Assembly: GCA_024635735.1 (NCBI GenBank)
Contig: JAGXII010000014.1
Coordinates: 1 to 13,374 of the forward strand
DNA length: 13,374 nucleotides
Source: Christiangramia sp.
GTDB lineage: Bacteria > Bacteroidota > Bacteroidia > Flavobacteriales > Flavobacteriaceae
Direction of reading: 5' to 3'
Part shown: one piece after another, positions 8,310-13,374 of the stretch
Layout: the number at the start of each line of letters is the position of its first letter
How positions within the stretch are numbered: the first letter of the stretch is position 1
Notes under the pieces: model-generated
Seen by the model: the letters and a program-made list of their open reading frames with translations, nothing else
The model's database searches: none
What the model was told of the DNA's origin: nothing
Translations under genes and position numbers: made by a program

Positions 8310-8755
8310 TGGGATTAATTAAAGAGTTTAAAGAGTTTGCGGTAAAAGGCAATATGGTGGACATGGCAGTGGGTATAATCATCGGTGCTGCCTTTAACGC
8401 TGTTGTGAATAGCCTGGTGAAGCAGGTGATATTACCTCCTTTGAGTCTTCTAACCGATGGAATTCATTTTGCCGACAAAAAGTTTGTATTAAGGGAGGCT
8501 ATAGGTAGTCCCGGAACAGAAGATTTTATAGAAGAAGTAGCCATAGGTTACGGGCTGTTATTCGAAACTTTTATAGACTTTCTTATTGTTGGTTTTGTAG
8601 TTTTTCTGGTGGTTCGATTCATGAACCGGTTTAGAGCCAAGGCTCAGGATCCTAAGAATAATCAGGTTGCCACCCCTAAAGACATAGAGCTACTCTCAAA
8701 TTTGAAGGATCTTATGGAGGAGCAGAATGAATTGCTTCGAAACAAACAGAATTAA
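8309..8755 (+). CDS. mscL: Large-conductance mechanosensitive channel MscL
   Basis: This 148-residue inner-membrane channel opens under membrane tension to release solutes after hypo-osmotic shock. The N-terminal amphipathic helix and TM1 match the family closely: GLIKEFKEFAVKGNMVDMAV, then GIIIGAAFN. TM1 is about 16-43 and TM2 about 80-105, with a variable periplasmic loop between. A charged C-terminal helix (about 124-146) should form the cytoplasmic bundle. At the pore constriction, E. coli Leu19 and Val23 correspond to Met19 and Ile23 here, and Gly22 is kept. The ATG at 8309 is chosen because it aligns exactly with family N-termini; the in-frame TTG at 8306 would add only one residue. The ATG overlaps the parC stop (TGATG), so mscL is probably coupled to the topoisomerase IV block. 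The stop sits in a TTAA shared with the convergent lipoprotein gene. Confidence 0.96.
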   Translation: MGLIKEFKEFAVKGNMVDMAVGIIIGAAFNAVVNSLVKQVILPPLSLLTDGIHFADKKFVLREAIGSPGTEDFIEEVAIGYGLLFETFIDFLIVGFVVFLVVRFMNRFRAKAQDPKNNQVATPKDIELLSNLKDLMEEQNELLRNKQN

Positions 8756-9132
8756 TCCTCCTTCACACGTGTAACCGATCCTCTTGATTTTTTAGGATCT
8801 CCCACCTGCCCGTATTCAAAAGTATAACCATCCTTGGTAGTGGTTAAAATCCTCATTTGTATAGCTTTCTCCTCACCCATACTATCAGGATTAAGGTTTC
8901 GCAGGATATACTCACAGTCATTGACCCATCTCACAGAAGAGGTGTCTACATTCCCCTGAAATTTTTCGATCTCTATAGAGTCATTCCTTATGAATTCTGA
9001 TGTAACCAGTTCTCCATTGATGTAAGACTCAAATTTGAAGGTTCCTGTATGATAATCCAGGCAATCCCGTTCAGCATTAAAACAGCTGCTGAATAAAAAT
9101 ACCAGTAATAAATAGGGAATTATATTTTTCAT
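8752..9132 (-). CDS. Short predicted lipoprotein of unknown function
   Basis: This 126-residue protein starts with a type II signal peptide (MKNIIPYLLLVFLFSSC). The lipobox LFSSC makes Cys17 the lipidation site, so it should be anchored in an envelope membrane. The mature part is about 110 residues with alternating hydrophobic and polar stretches that suggest beta strands. Two further cysteines, Cys24 and Cys73 (in RWVNDCEYIL), could form a disulfide. I recall similar short flavobacterial proteins being labelled 'DNA topoisomerase IV' in databases, which I cannot check. Nothing in this sequence resembles a topoisomerase, and such a label would probably come from its location. The gene begins 31 bp after the HTH-regulator stop on the same strand, so co-transcription is likely. 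TTATTTTG just before the ATG (9145-9138, minus strand) is a near-miss to a -7 box. Its 3' end overlaps the mscL stop. Confidence 0.85.
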   Translation of the reverse strand: MKNIIPYLLLVFLFSSCFNAERDCLDYHTGTFKFESYINGELVTSEFIRNDSIEIEKFQGNVDTSSVRWVNDCEYILRNLNPDSMGEEKAIQMRILTTTKDGYTFEYGQVGDPKKSRGSVTRVKED

Positions 9133-9163
9133 ACCGCAAAATAATTCAATTTACGTGAGAATA

Positions 9164-9580
9164 TCAATTTTCAAAGGCTTCAAAACTGCCATCAGTATAA
9201 AAAAACACGATTTTTTTAATTTCCTTTCCAGCTGCGGGAGCATTCGAAATTCTGGCGGAATTTTCAGGTTTTTGAATTTGAGAGGGGTTTTGTTCTTTTT
9301 GAGGAGTTAAAGGAACAGGCTCCTTATTTTCAATTTCCTTTTTTTCAGAAGAAGAGGCAGGGAAATTTCCTTTCCCGTTTAACAACCAGTAGAGCTCAAC
9401 CTCCGGAAAATTCTTCACCACCTTCATTACAAAATCCAGACTTGGTTTATTTCTGCCCGACAGAATATGTGAAATCGAGGAGCGGCCCACCTCAATCTTA
9501 TCGGCAAAAGCTGCAGCCGAAATATCATAAAAATCGAGAATCTTATTGAGTCGGGAAGCGAATTTTTCAGTGTTTACCAT
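9164..9580 (-). CDS. XRE/Cro-type helix-turn-helix transcriptional regulator
   Basis: This 138-residue predicted DNA-binding protein has an HTH_XRE domain at about 6-68. Helix 2 and recognition helix 3 lie in ISAAAFADKIEVGRSSISHI and the following LSGRNKPS (20-47). A 45-residue linker (about 74-118) is rich in Pro, Gln, Glu, Lys and Ser and is probably disordered. A short conserved-looking C-terminal piece follows (KKIVFFYTDGSFEAFE, 122-137), probably a beta hairpin used for dimerisation or partner contact. There is no peptidase S24 or LexA-like domain. The gene is divergent from the M14 peptidase gene across an array of 16-bp inverted repeats, one of which covers this gene's own start codon. 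It is therefore the best candidate for the protein that binds them, as an autorepressor and regulator of the peptidase; this is an inference. The ATG at 9580 fits the domain start, and a TAnnTTTG box (9619-9612) lies 31 bp upstream. Confidence 0.9.
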   Translation of the reverse strand: MVNTEKFASRLNKILDFYDISAAAFADKIEVGRSSISHILSGRNKPSLDFVMKVVKNFPEVELYWLLNGKGNFPASSSEKKEIENKEPVPLTPQKEQNPSQIQKPENSARISNAPAAGKEIKKIVFFYTDGSFEAFEN

Positions 9581-9587
9581 TGTAAAT
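9572..9587. promoter_or_regulatory. Operator-like inverted repeat, site 1, over the regulator start codon
   Basis: GTTTACCATTGTAAAT has 14 of 16 matches to the array consensus GTTTACAWWTGTAAAC. Its centre (9579.5) lies within the start codon of the HTH regulator (CAT at 9578-9580 on +). Binding here would block transcript elongation near the start, or act together with sites 2 and 3 upstream. The protein start and the operator share bases, which explains the central mismatch. Confidence 0.6.
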
Positions 9588-9606
9588 ATAAATAGAACAT
9601 AAAGCT

Positions 9607-9622
9607 ATTTACAAATGTAAAT
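9607..9622. promoter_or_regulatory. Operator-like inverted repeat, site 2
   Basis: ATTTACAAATGTAAAT has perfect 7-bp half sites around an AA centre. The centre at 9614.5 is exactly 35 bp from site 1. Read on the minus strand it contains TACATTTG (9619-9612), a perfect TAnnTTTG box positioned to drive the regulator gene, so occupancy should exclude RNA polymerase. Confidence 0.75.
9612..9619 (-). promoter_or_regulatory. Probable -7 element for the HTH regulator
   Basis: The minus-strand sequence TACATTTG matches TAnnTTTG and ends 31 bp before the regulator ATG, implying a leader of about 25 nt. No good -33 TTTG is seen at 19-21 bp upstream. The box is built into operator site 2. The same octamer also occurs on the minus strand in sites 4 and 5, so some of the match is a by-product of the repeat. 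Confidence 0.45.
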
Positions 9623-9641
9623 AATTTAAACGAATATATGG

Positions 9642-9657
9642 TTTTACAATTGTAAAC
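9642..9657. promoter_or_regulatory. Operator-like inverted repeat, site 3
   Basis: TTTTACAATTGTAAAC contains a perfect 14-bp palindrome, TTTACAATTGTAAA (9643-9656). The centre at 9649.5 is again exactly 35 bp from the neighbouring site. It lies upstream of the regulator's probable -7 box, overlapping or just beyond the expected -33 region. Confidence 0.78.
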
Positions 9658-9682
9658 TTCTATATAAAAGTTAAATAAATAG

Positions 9683-9702
9683 TTTAATATCAATATATTA
9701 AA
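9683..9702. repeat. AT-only inverted repeat in the middle of the divergent region
   Basis: TTTAATAT (9683-9690) and ATATTAAA (9695-9702) are perfect inverted copies separated by CAAT. The sequence differs from the operator repeat. In DNA this AT-rich an 8-bp match can arise by chance, so a role as a second binding site is only possible. Confidence 0.35.
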
Positions 9703-9744
9703 ATGCTAAAATTTAGATTAATAGATATGAAATAAGTAACGATA

Positions 9745-9761
9745 GGATATTTTCCATATCC
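9745..9761. repeat. Short perfect hairpin in the divergent region
   Basis: GGATAT (9745-9750) pairs with ATATCC (9756-9761) across TTTCC. A lone operator half site, GTTTAC, follows at 9765-9770. There is no T-run, so it is not a terminator. It could be a protein-binding site or chance. Confidence 0.35.
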
Positions 9762-9785
9762 AGTGTTTACCAGCCCGGCATTATT

Positions 9786-9801
9786 GTTTACAAATGTATA
9801 T
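9786..9801. promoter_or_regulatory. Operator-like inverted repeat, site 4
   Basis: GTTTACAAATGTATAT has a perfect left half and a degenerate right half. It overlaps site 5 by four bases, and the shared core TGTATATACA (9795-9804) is itself a 10-bp palindrome. Its centre (9793.5) is 35 bp from that of site 6. Confidence 0.65.
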
Positions 9802-9813
9802 ACAAATGTAAAT
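9798..9813. promoter_or_regulatory. Operator-like inverted repeat, site 5
   Basis: ATATACAAATGTAAAT is the mirror partner of site 4, with the perfect half on the right. The two centres are 12 bp apart, about one helical turn, so two dimers could bind side by side on nearly the same face. Confidence 0.65.
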
Positions 9814-9820
9814 TATAACT

Positions 9821-9836
9821 GTTTACAATTGTAAAA
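9821..9836. promoter_or_regulatory. Operator-like inverted repeat, site 6
   Basis: GTTTACAATTGTAAAA contains the same perfect 14-bp palindrome as site 3 (TTTACAATTGTAAA, 9822-9835). It falls about where the -33 region of the peptidase promoter would be, so bound protein would compete with RNA polymerase. Confidence 0.78.
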
Positions 9837-9844
9837 TATACATT

Positions 9845-9860
9845 GTTTAGTTTTGTAAAC
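9845..9860. promoter_or_regulatory. Operator-like inverted repeat, site 7, abutting the peptidase ATG
   Basis: GTTTAGTTTTGTAAAC has consensus outer halves (GTTTA and TGTAAAC) but an altered centre. The changed bases create the promoter octamer TAGTTTTG (9848-9855). The last base of the site is the one just before the peptidase ATG at 9861, mirroring site 1 at the other gene. Confidence 0.65.
9848..9855 (+). promoter_or_regulatory. Probable -7 element for the M14 peptidase gene
   Basis: TAGTTTTG is an exact TAnnTTTG match and the best one on the + strand near this gene. It ends 5 bp before the ATG, so transcription would begin at or within a few bases of the start codon and give a leaderless or nearly leaderless mRNA. 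A TTG at 9829-9831 is a possible -33 element, with a short 16-bp spacer. Confidence 0.5.
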
Positions 9861-11027
9861 ATGAAAAATGAAGAACTTCAAAATCTGTTTTCAGACCCAT
9901 ACTTCGAGAGGTTTAAATTTGAAAAAGTATCCGGGAGATATGTAACCAATAAAAATCTTAAACGATTAATCCGTCATCTTGATAATTCTTTTCAGGTGAA
10001 ACAAATTGGAAAATCTGTAGAGGGAAGAGATATTTCCATTTTTGAAATAGGTACCGGAGAAATTAAAATTCTAGCCTGGTCTCAAATGCACGGGAATGAA
10101 TCAACAACCACAAAAGCTGTATTTGATCTTTTGTGCGCATTTAAAAGAGATTCCTCGAATTTAGTGCTCCAAACCATCCTGGAATGTTGTACGATTCAAA
10201 TAATCCCTATTCTTAATCCTGATGGCGCCAAGGCTTATACCAGGGTAAATGCAAATTCGGTTGACCTGAACCGTGATCTGCAAAATTTGAGCCAGCCGGA
10301 GAGTTCTTTATTAAAACGTCAATACGATAAGTTTCAACCAGATTTTTGTTTGAATTTACACGACCAGAGAACCATATTTAGTGCCGGAAAGAAACCAAAG
10401 CCGGCAACACTGTCTTTTCTTACTCCTTCAAAAGACGAGGAGCGATCAATTGATGAACCCAGGAAAAAAAGCATGGGGCTTATTGCCGGAATCTCTTCAG
10501 ACCTAAGTGATCAACTTCCGGGATGTATTGGCAGATATGATGATTCATACAATATTCATTGTGCCGGTGATACTTTTCAGACCCTTGGAACTCCTACCTT
10601 ATTATTTGAAGCAGGACATTATCCAGGAGATTACGTTAGAGAAGAGGTAAGGAAATATGTCTGGAGGGCACTAATTTCCTGTCTTTACAGAATTTCGATA
10701 GAGAATGTACAGGCCGATAATTATGAAGCTTACTTTGAAATTCCTGAAAATGAGAAGCTTTTTAATGATATCGTTCTAAGAAACGTGTCTGTAGATGGAA
10801 GTATAAAGGAAGTGAGTATCCAGTACAAGGAAGTAAGGAAGCGCGATAAAATTAAATTTGAGCCGGTAATACAAAAAGTGGCTGATGAAATCCCCAATTT
10901 TGGACACAGGGAAATTGACGGTGAAGGGAAGGAATTAAGTCTTTCGGGAAATGTTAAGCTTGCCGAAAACGTTATAGTTAATAAAATTCTCTTAAATAAT
11001 ACGGAATTACGGTTTAAACCATGGTAA
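9861..11027 (+). CDS. M14-family zinc carboxypeptidase
   Basis: This 388-residue metallopeptidase would remove C-terminal residues from peptides or act on a related amide substrate. The zinc ligands are His77 and Glu80 in QMHGNES, and His167 in CLNLHD. Substrate-binding residues are Arg128 (TRVN) and the Asn137-Arg138 pair in VDLNRD. The catalytic Glu250 lies in LLFEAGHYPGD. All key M14 positions are present, so it should be active. No signal peptide or membrane segment is visible, so it is predicted cytoplasmic, unlike many secreted M14 enzymes. The C-terminal 100 residues or so (from about 287) form an extra domain that I do not recognise. The ATG at 9861 is preferred. The in-frame TTG at 9843 would add six residues encoded by operator site 7. 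The gene is divergent from the HTH regulator and stands alone, followed by a separate promoter for the Lrp-type gene. Confidence 0.93.
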   Translation: MKNEELQNLFSDPYFERFKFEKVSGRYVTNKNLKRLIRHLDNSFQVKQIGKSVEGRDISIFEIGTGEIKILAWSQMHGNESTTTKAVFDLLCAFKRDSSNLVLQTILECCTIQIIPILNPDGAKAYTRVNANSVDLNRDLQNLSQPESSLLKRQYDKFQPDFCLNLHDQRTIFSAGKKPKPATLSFLTPSKDEERSIDEPRKKSMGLIAGISSDLSDQLPGCIGRYDDSYNIHCAGDTFQTLGTPTLLFEAGHYPGDYVREEVRKYVWRALISCLYRISIENVQADNYEAYFEIPENEKLFNDIVLRNVSVDGSIKEVSIQYKEVRKRDKIKFEPVIQKVADEIPNFGHREIDGEGKELSLSGNVKLAENVIVNKILLNNTELRFKPW

Positions 11028-11065
11028 TTATCAAATTATTTAACAATAATTCAATGAATTTGTAT

Positions 11066-11073
11066 TATTTTTG
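11066..11073 (+). promoter_or_regulatory. Probable -7 promoter element for the Lrp/AsnC gene
   Basis: TATTTTTG is an exact TAnnTTTG match, ending 28 bp before the ATG in the 74-bp gap after the peptidase gene. No good -33 box is visible at the usual spacing. A GAAG-containing A-rich stretch (11083-11094) lies before the ATG. Confidence 0.5.
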
Positions 11074-11101
11074 AGGTTCATTAAAAAAAAGAAGTTTAGA
11101 A

Positions 11102-11581
11102 ATGGCCAAGTTTAAATTAGACGAAACAGACCACCAGATTCTTGATATGCTTATCGAGAATACCAGAACTCCCTTTACCGATATCGCCAAAAAACTGCTG
11201 ATTTCTGCAGGTACAGTGCATGTTAGGGTAAAGAAAATGGAGGAAGCGGAAATTATTATAGGTTCTTCACTAACTCTGGATTATAAAAAATTAGGTTATG
11301 CATTTATAGCCTATGTTGGAGTTTTTCTTAAGAATACTTCTCAGACAAAATTTGTACTGGAAAGAATTAATGAAATTCCTTTTGTGACGGTAGCGCACGT
11401 TACTACCGGCAAATTTAATGTCTTTTGTAAAATTCGCGCACGCAACACACAACACGCCAAAGAAATTATTTTTCAGTTAGACGATATAGAAGGGGTATAC
11501 CGTACAGAAACTATGATCTCACTGGAAGAAAGTATTAATGATAAGAAACGATTGATGCATTCTATTTTTAAAGAGATGTAA
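11102..11581 (+). CDS. Lrp/AsnC-family transcriptional regulator
   Basis: This 159-residue protein has the standard two-domain Lrp/AsnC plan. The N-terminal winged HTH (about 5-60) has its recognition helix region at PFTDIAKKLLISAGTVHVRV (24-43). It is followed by a RAM/AsnC ligand-binding and oligomerisation domain (about 66-142) with the usual alternating beta-alpha pattern (AFIAYVGVFLK, FVTVAHVTTGKFNVFCKI, YRTETMISL). Family members form dimers to octamers and usually sense amino acids; the ligand here cannot be read from sequence. The length is normal. The gene has its own probable promoter and is followed by an intrinsic terminator, so it is likely monocistronic. Its position between a carboxypeptidase gene and ppc could hint at amino-acid or nitrogen sensing, but adjacency alone does not prove a regulatory link. 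Confidence 0.94.
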   Translation: MAKFKLDETDHQILDMLIENTRTPFTDIAKKLLISAGTVHVRVKKMEEAEIIIGSSLTLDYKKLGYAFIAYVGVFLKNTSQTKFVLERINEIPFVTVAHVTTGKFNVFCKIRARNTQHAKEIIFQLDDIEGVYRTETMISLEESINDKKRLMHSIFKEM

Positions 11582-11605
11582 ACAGTCCTAAACTTTTATT
11601 AAAGG

Positions 11606-11638
11606 CCCTTTAGACTGTTTCGTTTAAAGGGTTTTTTT
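11606..11638 (+). terminator. Intrinsic terminator after the Lrp/AsnC gene
   Basis: CCCTTTA (11606-11612) pairs perfectly with TAAAGGG (11625-11631) over a 12-nt loop, followed immediately by seven T residues (11632-11638). A second stem, AAACAGTC (11580-11587) with GACTGTTT (11613-11620), starts on the stop codon and puts its 3' arm inside the terminator loop. The two helices interleave, so they compete or form a pseudoknot. Confidence 0.85.
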
Positions 11639-11677
11639 ATAATTTTAATAGAAACGAATACAAAGTAAAATTAATTT

Positions 11678-13374
11678 ATGAACAGAGAGCCAAGATTAGA
11701 TAGATTTAATGACAATGTACTCGCCAAATATCAGGTTTATAACAGTATATTTTTAACCCTGCCATATGACGATATAAAAAAGACCGGAGCTCTTTTACCT
11801 CTATTTCTTGAAATATGTGAAACTGGGTTTAAACAAAATAAAAATCCTTCAGAAATCGTGGAGAGATTTTTTAGCAAGTATGGTGAGAATCCTTCCGAAG
11901 AAGAAAAAATAGATCTTCTTTTTCGTTTTATCCAATATATAGAAAGACAGGTTGTATTGTTTGACGCTATAGAAGATGCTTCTTTTCCTATAGTAAATAA
12001 TATGGATGGTCGCGGAACATTGCGAAGTGTAAAGGAAGAAGCCGAAGCTACTCAGAAAACCGAAGACTTAAAGAAATACCTTAAGAATTTCAAGGTAAGA
12101 CCAACACTTACAGCCCATCCAACTCAGTTTTATCCTGGTTCTGTACTGGGGATTATCACCGATTTAGATAAGGCTATTCAGAAGAATGATCTTATAAAAA
12201 TAAAGCAATTACTTGCTCAGTTAGGGAAAACCCCGTTTTTCAATAAAGAAAAACCAACTCCCTATGATGAGGCTGTGAGTCTTATTTGGTATTTTGAAAA
12301 TGTATTTTACCAGAGTGCCAGTAAGATCCATAATTATATTAGACAGAATATTTTTGACGGAGAAGAAGTGGGAAATCAGGTAATTAATCTGGGATTCTGG
12401 CCTGGAGGAGACCGTGATGGAAATCCTTTTGTAACTACCGATATCACTCTGAAAGTTGCTGAAAGATTGAAAAGAAGTATCCTGTTGAATTACTATCGCG
12501 ACATCCGGAAACTTAAGAGACGTCTCACCTTTAGAGAAGTTAATGAGCTCATGGGAGAAATTGAAAGAGGTCTTTATGAGTCTGCGATTTCACCAACAGG
12601 AAAGATTAAAATTAGCCTTCAGGATCTTAAGGATAAACTCAAGTATATAAGAGAAGTACTTATAAATAAACATCAGTCTCTGTTTTTAGAAGAAGTGGAA
12701 GATATGTTGAATAAATTTGATTTGTTCGGATATCATTTCGCGACACTGGATATACGTCAGGATTCAGGAATTCACCAGGACGTGCTTAAGGAAGTGATTG
12801 AAACTACTTCTAAAAAAGACAAATTATTACCCGCAGATTTTGAAAACCTTGATACTGAAAAGCAAAATGAATTGCTCAGTAATGTAAAAGGAAAGCTTGA
12901 TCCGGAGGATTTTGAAGAAGGAATGGGGAAAGCCACAATTTCTTCAATCTATGCAATGCAGGAGATACAGGAAAGAAACGGGGAAGAAGGCGCCAATCGC
13001 TATATTATAAGTAACTGCGGCAGTGTTCAGGGAGTGCTTCAGCCTTTCGCATTTTTAAGAATGTGTGGGTGGGAAGAACCAAGCGTAGATGTTATTCCAT
13101 TGTTTGAGACGGTGCCTGACCTTCAGGACGCTCACAACGTTATGGAGAAGCTTTACACGAACCCTGTTTATAAAGAGCATCTTGAAAGACGAGGGAACAA
13201 ACAAACCATTATGTTAGGATTTAGCGACGGTACTAAAGATGGCGGATATTTAATGGCCAACTGGAGTATTTATAAAGCTAAAGAAACTCTTACCAGGGTT
13301 TCAAGAGAATATGGTATTAAAGTAGTGTTCTTTGACGGTAGAGGAGGACCACCGGCAAGAGGTGGAGGTAAAAC
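11678..13374 (+). CDS. ppc: Phosphoenolpyruvate carboxylase, 3' end missing
   Basis: The first 565 codons are visible and the gene runs off the window. The enzyme adds bicarbonate to PEP to make oxaloacetate, refilling the TCA cycle, and acts in the cytoplasm. Signature motifs are LTAHPTQ (144-150) with catalytic His147, GFWPGGDRDGNPF (239-251), IMLGFSDGTKDGGYLMANW (511-529), and the glycine-rich PEP loop at 551-564 (FFDGRGGPPARGGG). In E. coli-type enzymes the residue before GRGG is His; here it is Asp553, a variant I believe is common in Bacteroidota. The ATG at 11678 gives MNREPRLDRFNDNVLAKY. Only about 40 bp separate the upstream terminator's T-run from the ATG, and no TAnnTTTG box is visible there. 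The promoter is therefore unclear, and partial read-through from the Lrp-type gene is possible. Confidence 0.96.
   Translation, partial: MNREPRLDRFNDNVLAKYQVYNSIFLTLPYDDIKKTGALLPLFLEICETGFKQNKNPSEIVERFFSKYGENPSEEEKIDLLFRFIQYIERQVVLFDAIEDASFPIVNNMDGRGTLRSVKEEAEATQKTEDLKKYLKNFKVRPTLTAHPTQFYPGSVLGIITDLDKAIQKNDLIKIKQLLAQLGKTPFFNKEKPTPYDEAVSLIWYFENVFYQSASKIHNYIRQNIFDGEEVGNQVINLGFWPGGDRDGNPFVTTDITLKVAERLKRSILLNYYRDIRKLKRRLTFREVNELMGEIERGLYESAISPTGKIKISLQDLKDKLKYIREVLINKHQSLFLEEVEDMLNKFDLFGYHFATLDIRQDSGIHQDVLKEVIETTSKKDKLLPADFENLDTEKQNELLSNVKGKLDPEDFEEGMGKATISSIYAMQEIQERNGEEGANRYIISNCGSVQGVLQPFAFLRMCGWEEPSVDVIPLFETVPDLQDAHNVMEKLYTNPVYKEHLERRGNKQTIMLGFSDGTKDGGYLMANWSIYKAKETLTRVSREYGIKVVFFDGRGGPPARGGGK

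Noticed and set aside
9843..9860. Upstream TTG start for the M14 peptidase
   Set aside because: The six added residues are encoded by operator site 7 and the -7 box; the ATG at 9861 is the natural start.
9786..9860. CRISPR-like array from the repeated TTTACA/TGTAAA units
   Set aside because: The repeats are short palindromes with variable, short and overlapping spacing and no unique spacers; this is an operator array.

Overview
The window looks like a chromosomal segment of a Flavobacteriaceae bacterium (phylum Bacteroidota). By eye it resembles the marine Gramella/Salegentibacter/Zunongwangia group, but that placement is an inference. The reasons are AT-rich DNA, starts without clear Shine-Dalgarno sequences, several perfect matches to the Bacteroidota -7 element TAnnTTTG, and the protein variants seen (Bacteroidota-type ParE/ParC, short PEP carboxylase, TreS-maltokinase fusion). 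Most of the window is housekeeping. No tRNA, rRNA, CRISPR array, insertion sequence or phage gene was seen.

Layout. 1-1861 (-) is the N-terminal part of a trehalose synthase with the start of a fused maltokinase domain, cut by the window edge. It is divergent from ychF (2064-3158, +), a universally conserved P-loop ATPase/GTPase. Next comes a tightly overlapping four-gene block on + (3308-8755): parE, a small two-segment membrane protein with a possible PH-like fold, parC, and mscL. The junctions are ATGA, TAATG and TGATG, so the four are probably one transcript. mscL converges on, and shares its stop-codon TTAA with, a short lipoprotein gene (-). That gene lies just downstream of an XRE-type helix-turn-helix regulator gene (9164-9580, -).

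The regulator is divergent from an M14-family zinc carboxypeptidase gene (9861-11027, +). The 280-bp divergent region holds at least seven copies of a 16-bp inverted repeat with consensus GTTTACAWWTGTAAAC. The outermost left copy covers the regulator's start codon, and the outermost right copy ends on the base before the carboxypeptidase ATG. Within the left trio, and between two right-hand sites, the centre-to-centre distance is exactly 35 bp. One copy contains the only good -7 promoter element for the carboxypeptidase. This self-contained regulator/operator/peptidase module is the most interesting thing in the window.

The right end carries an Lrp/AsnC-family regulator (11102-11581, +), an intrinsic terminator with an overlapping alternative hairpin, and the first 565 codons of PEP carboxylase (ppc), which runs off the edge. 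The metabolic genes cover trehalose/maltose-1-phosphate (glycogen) metabolism and anaplerotic oxaloacetate supply. The topoisomerase IV genes handle chromosome decatenation. MscL is the osmotic safety valve. Besides their order, nothing in the sequence ties these blocks into one pathway.
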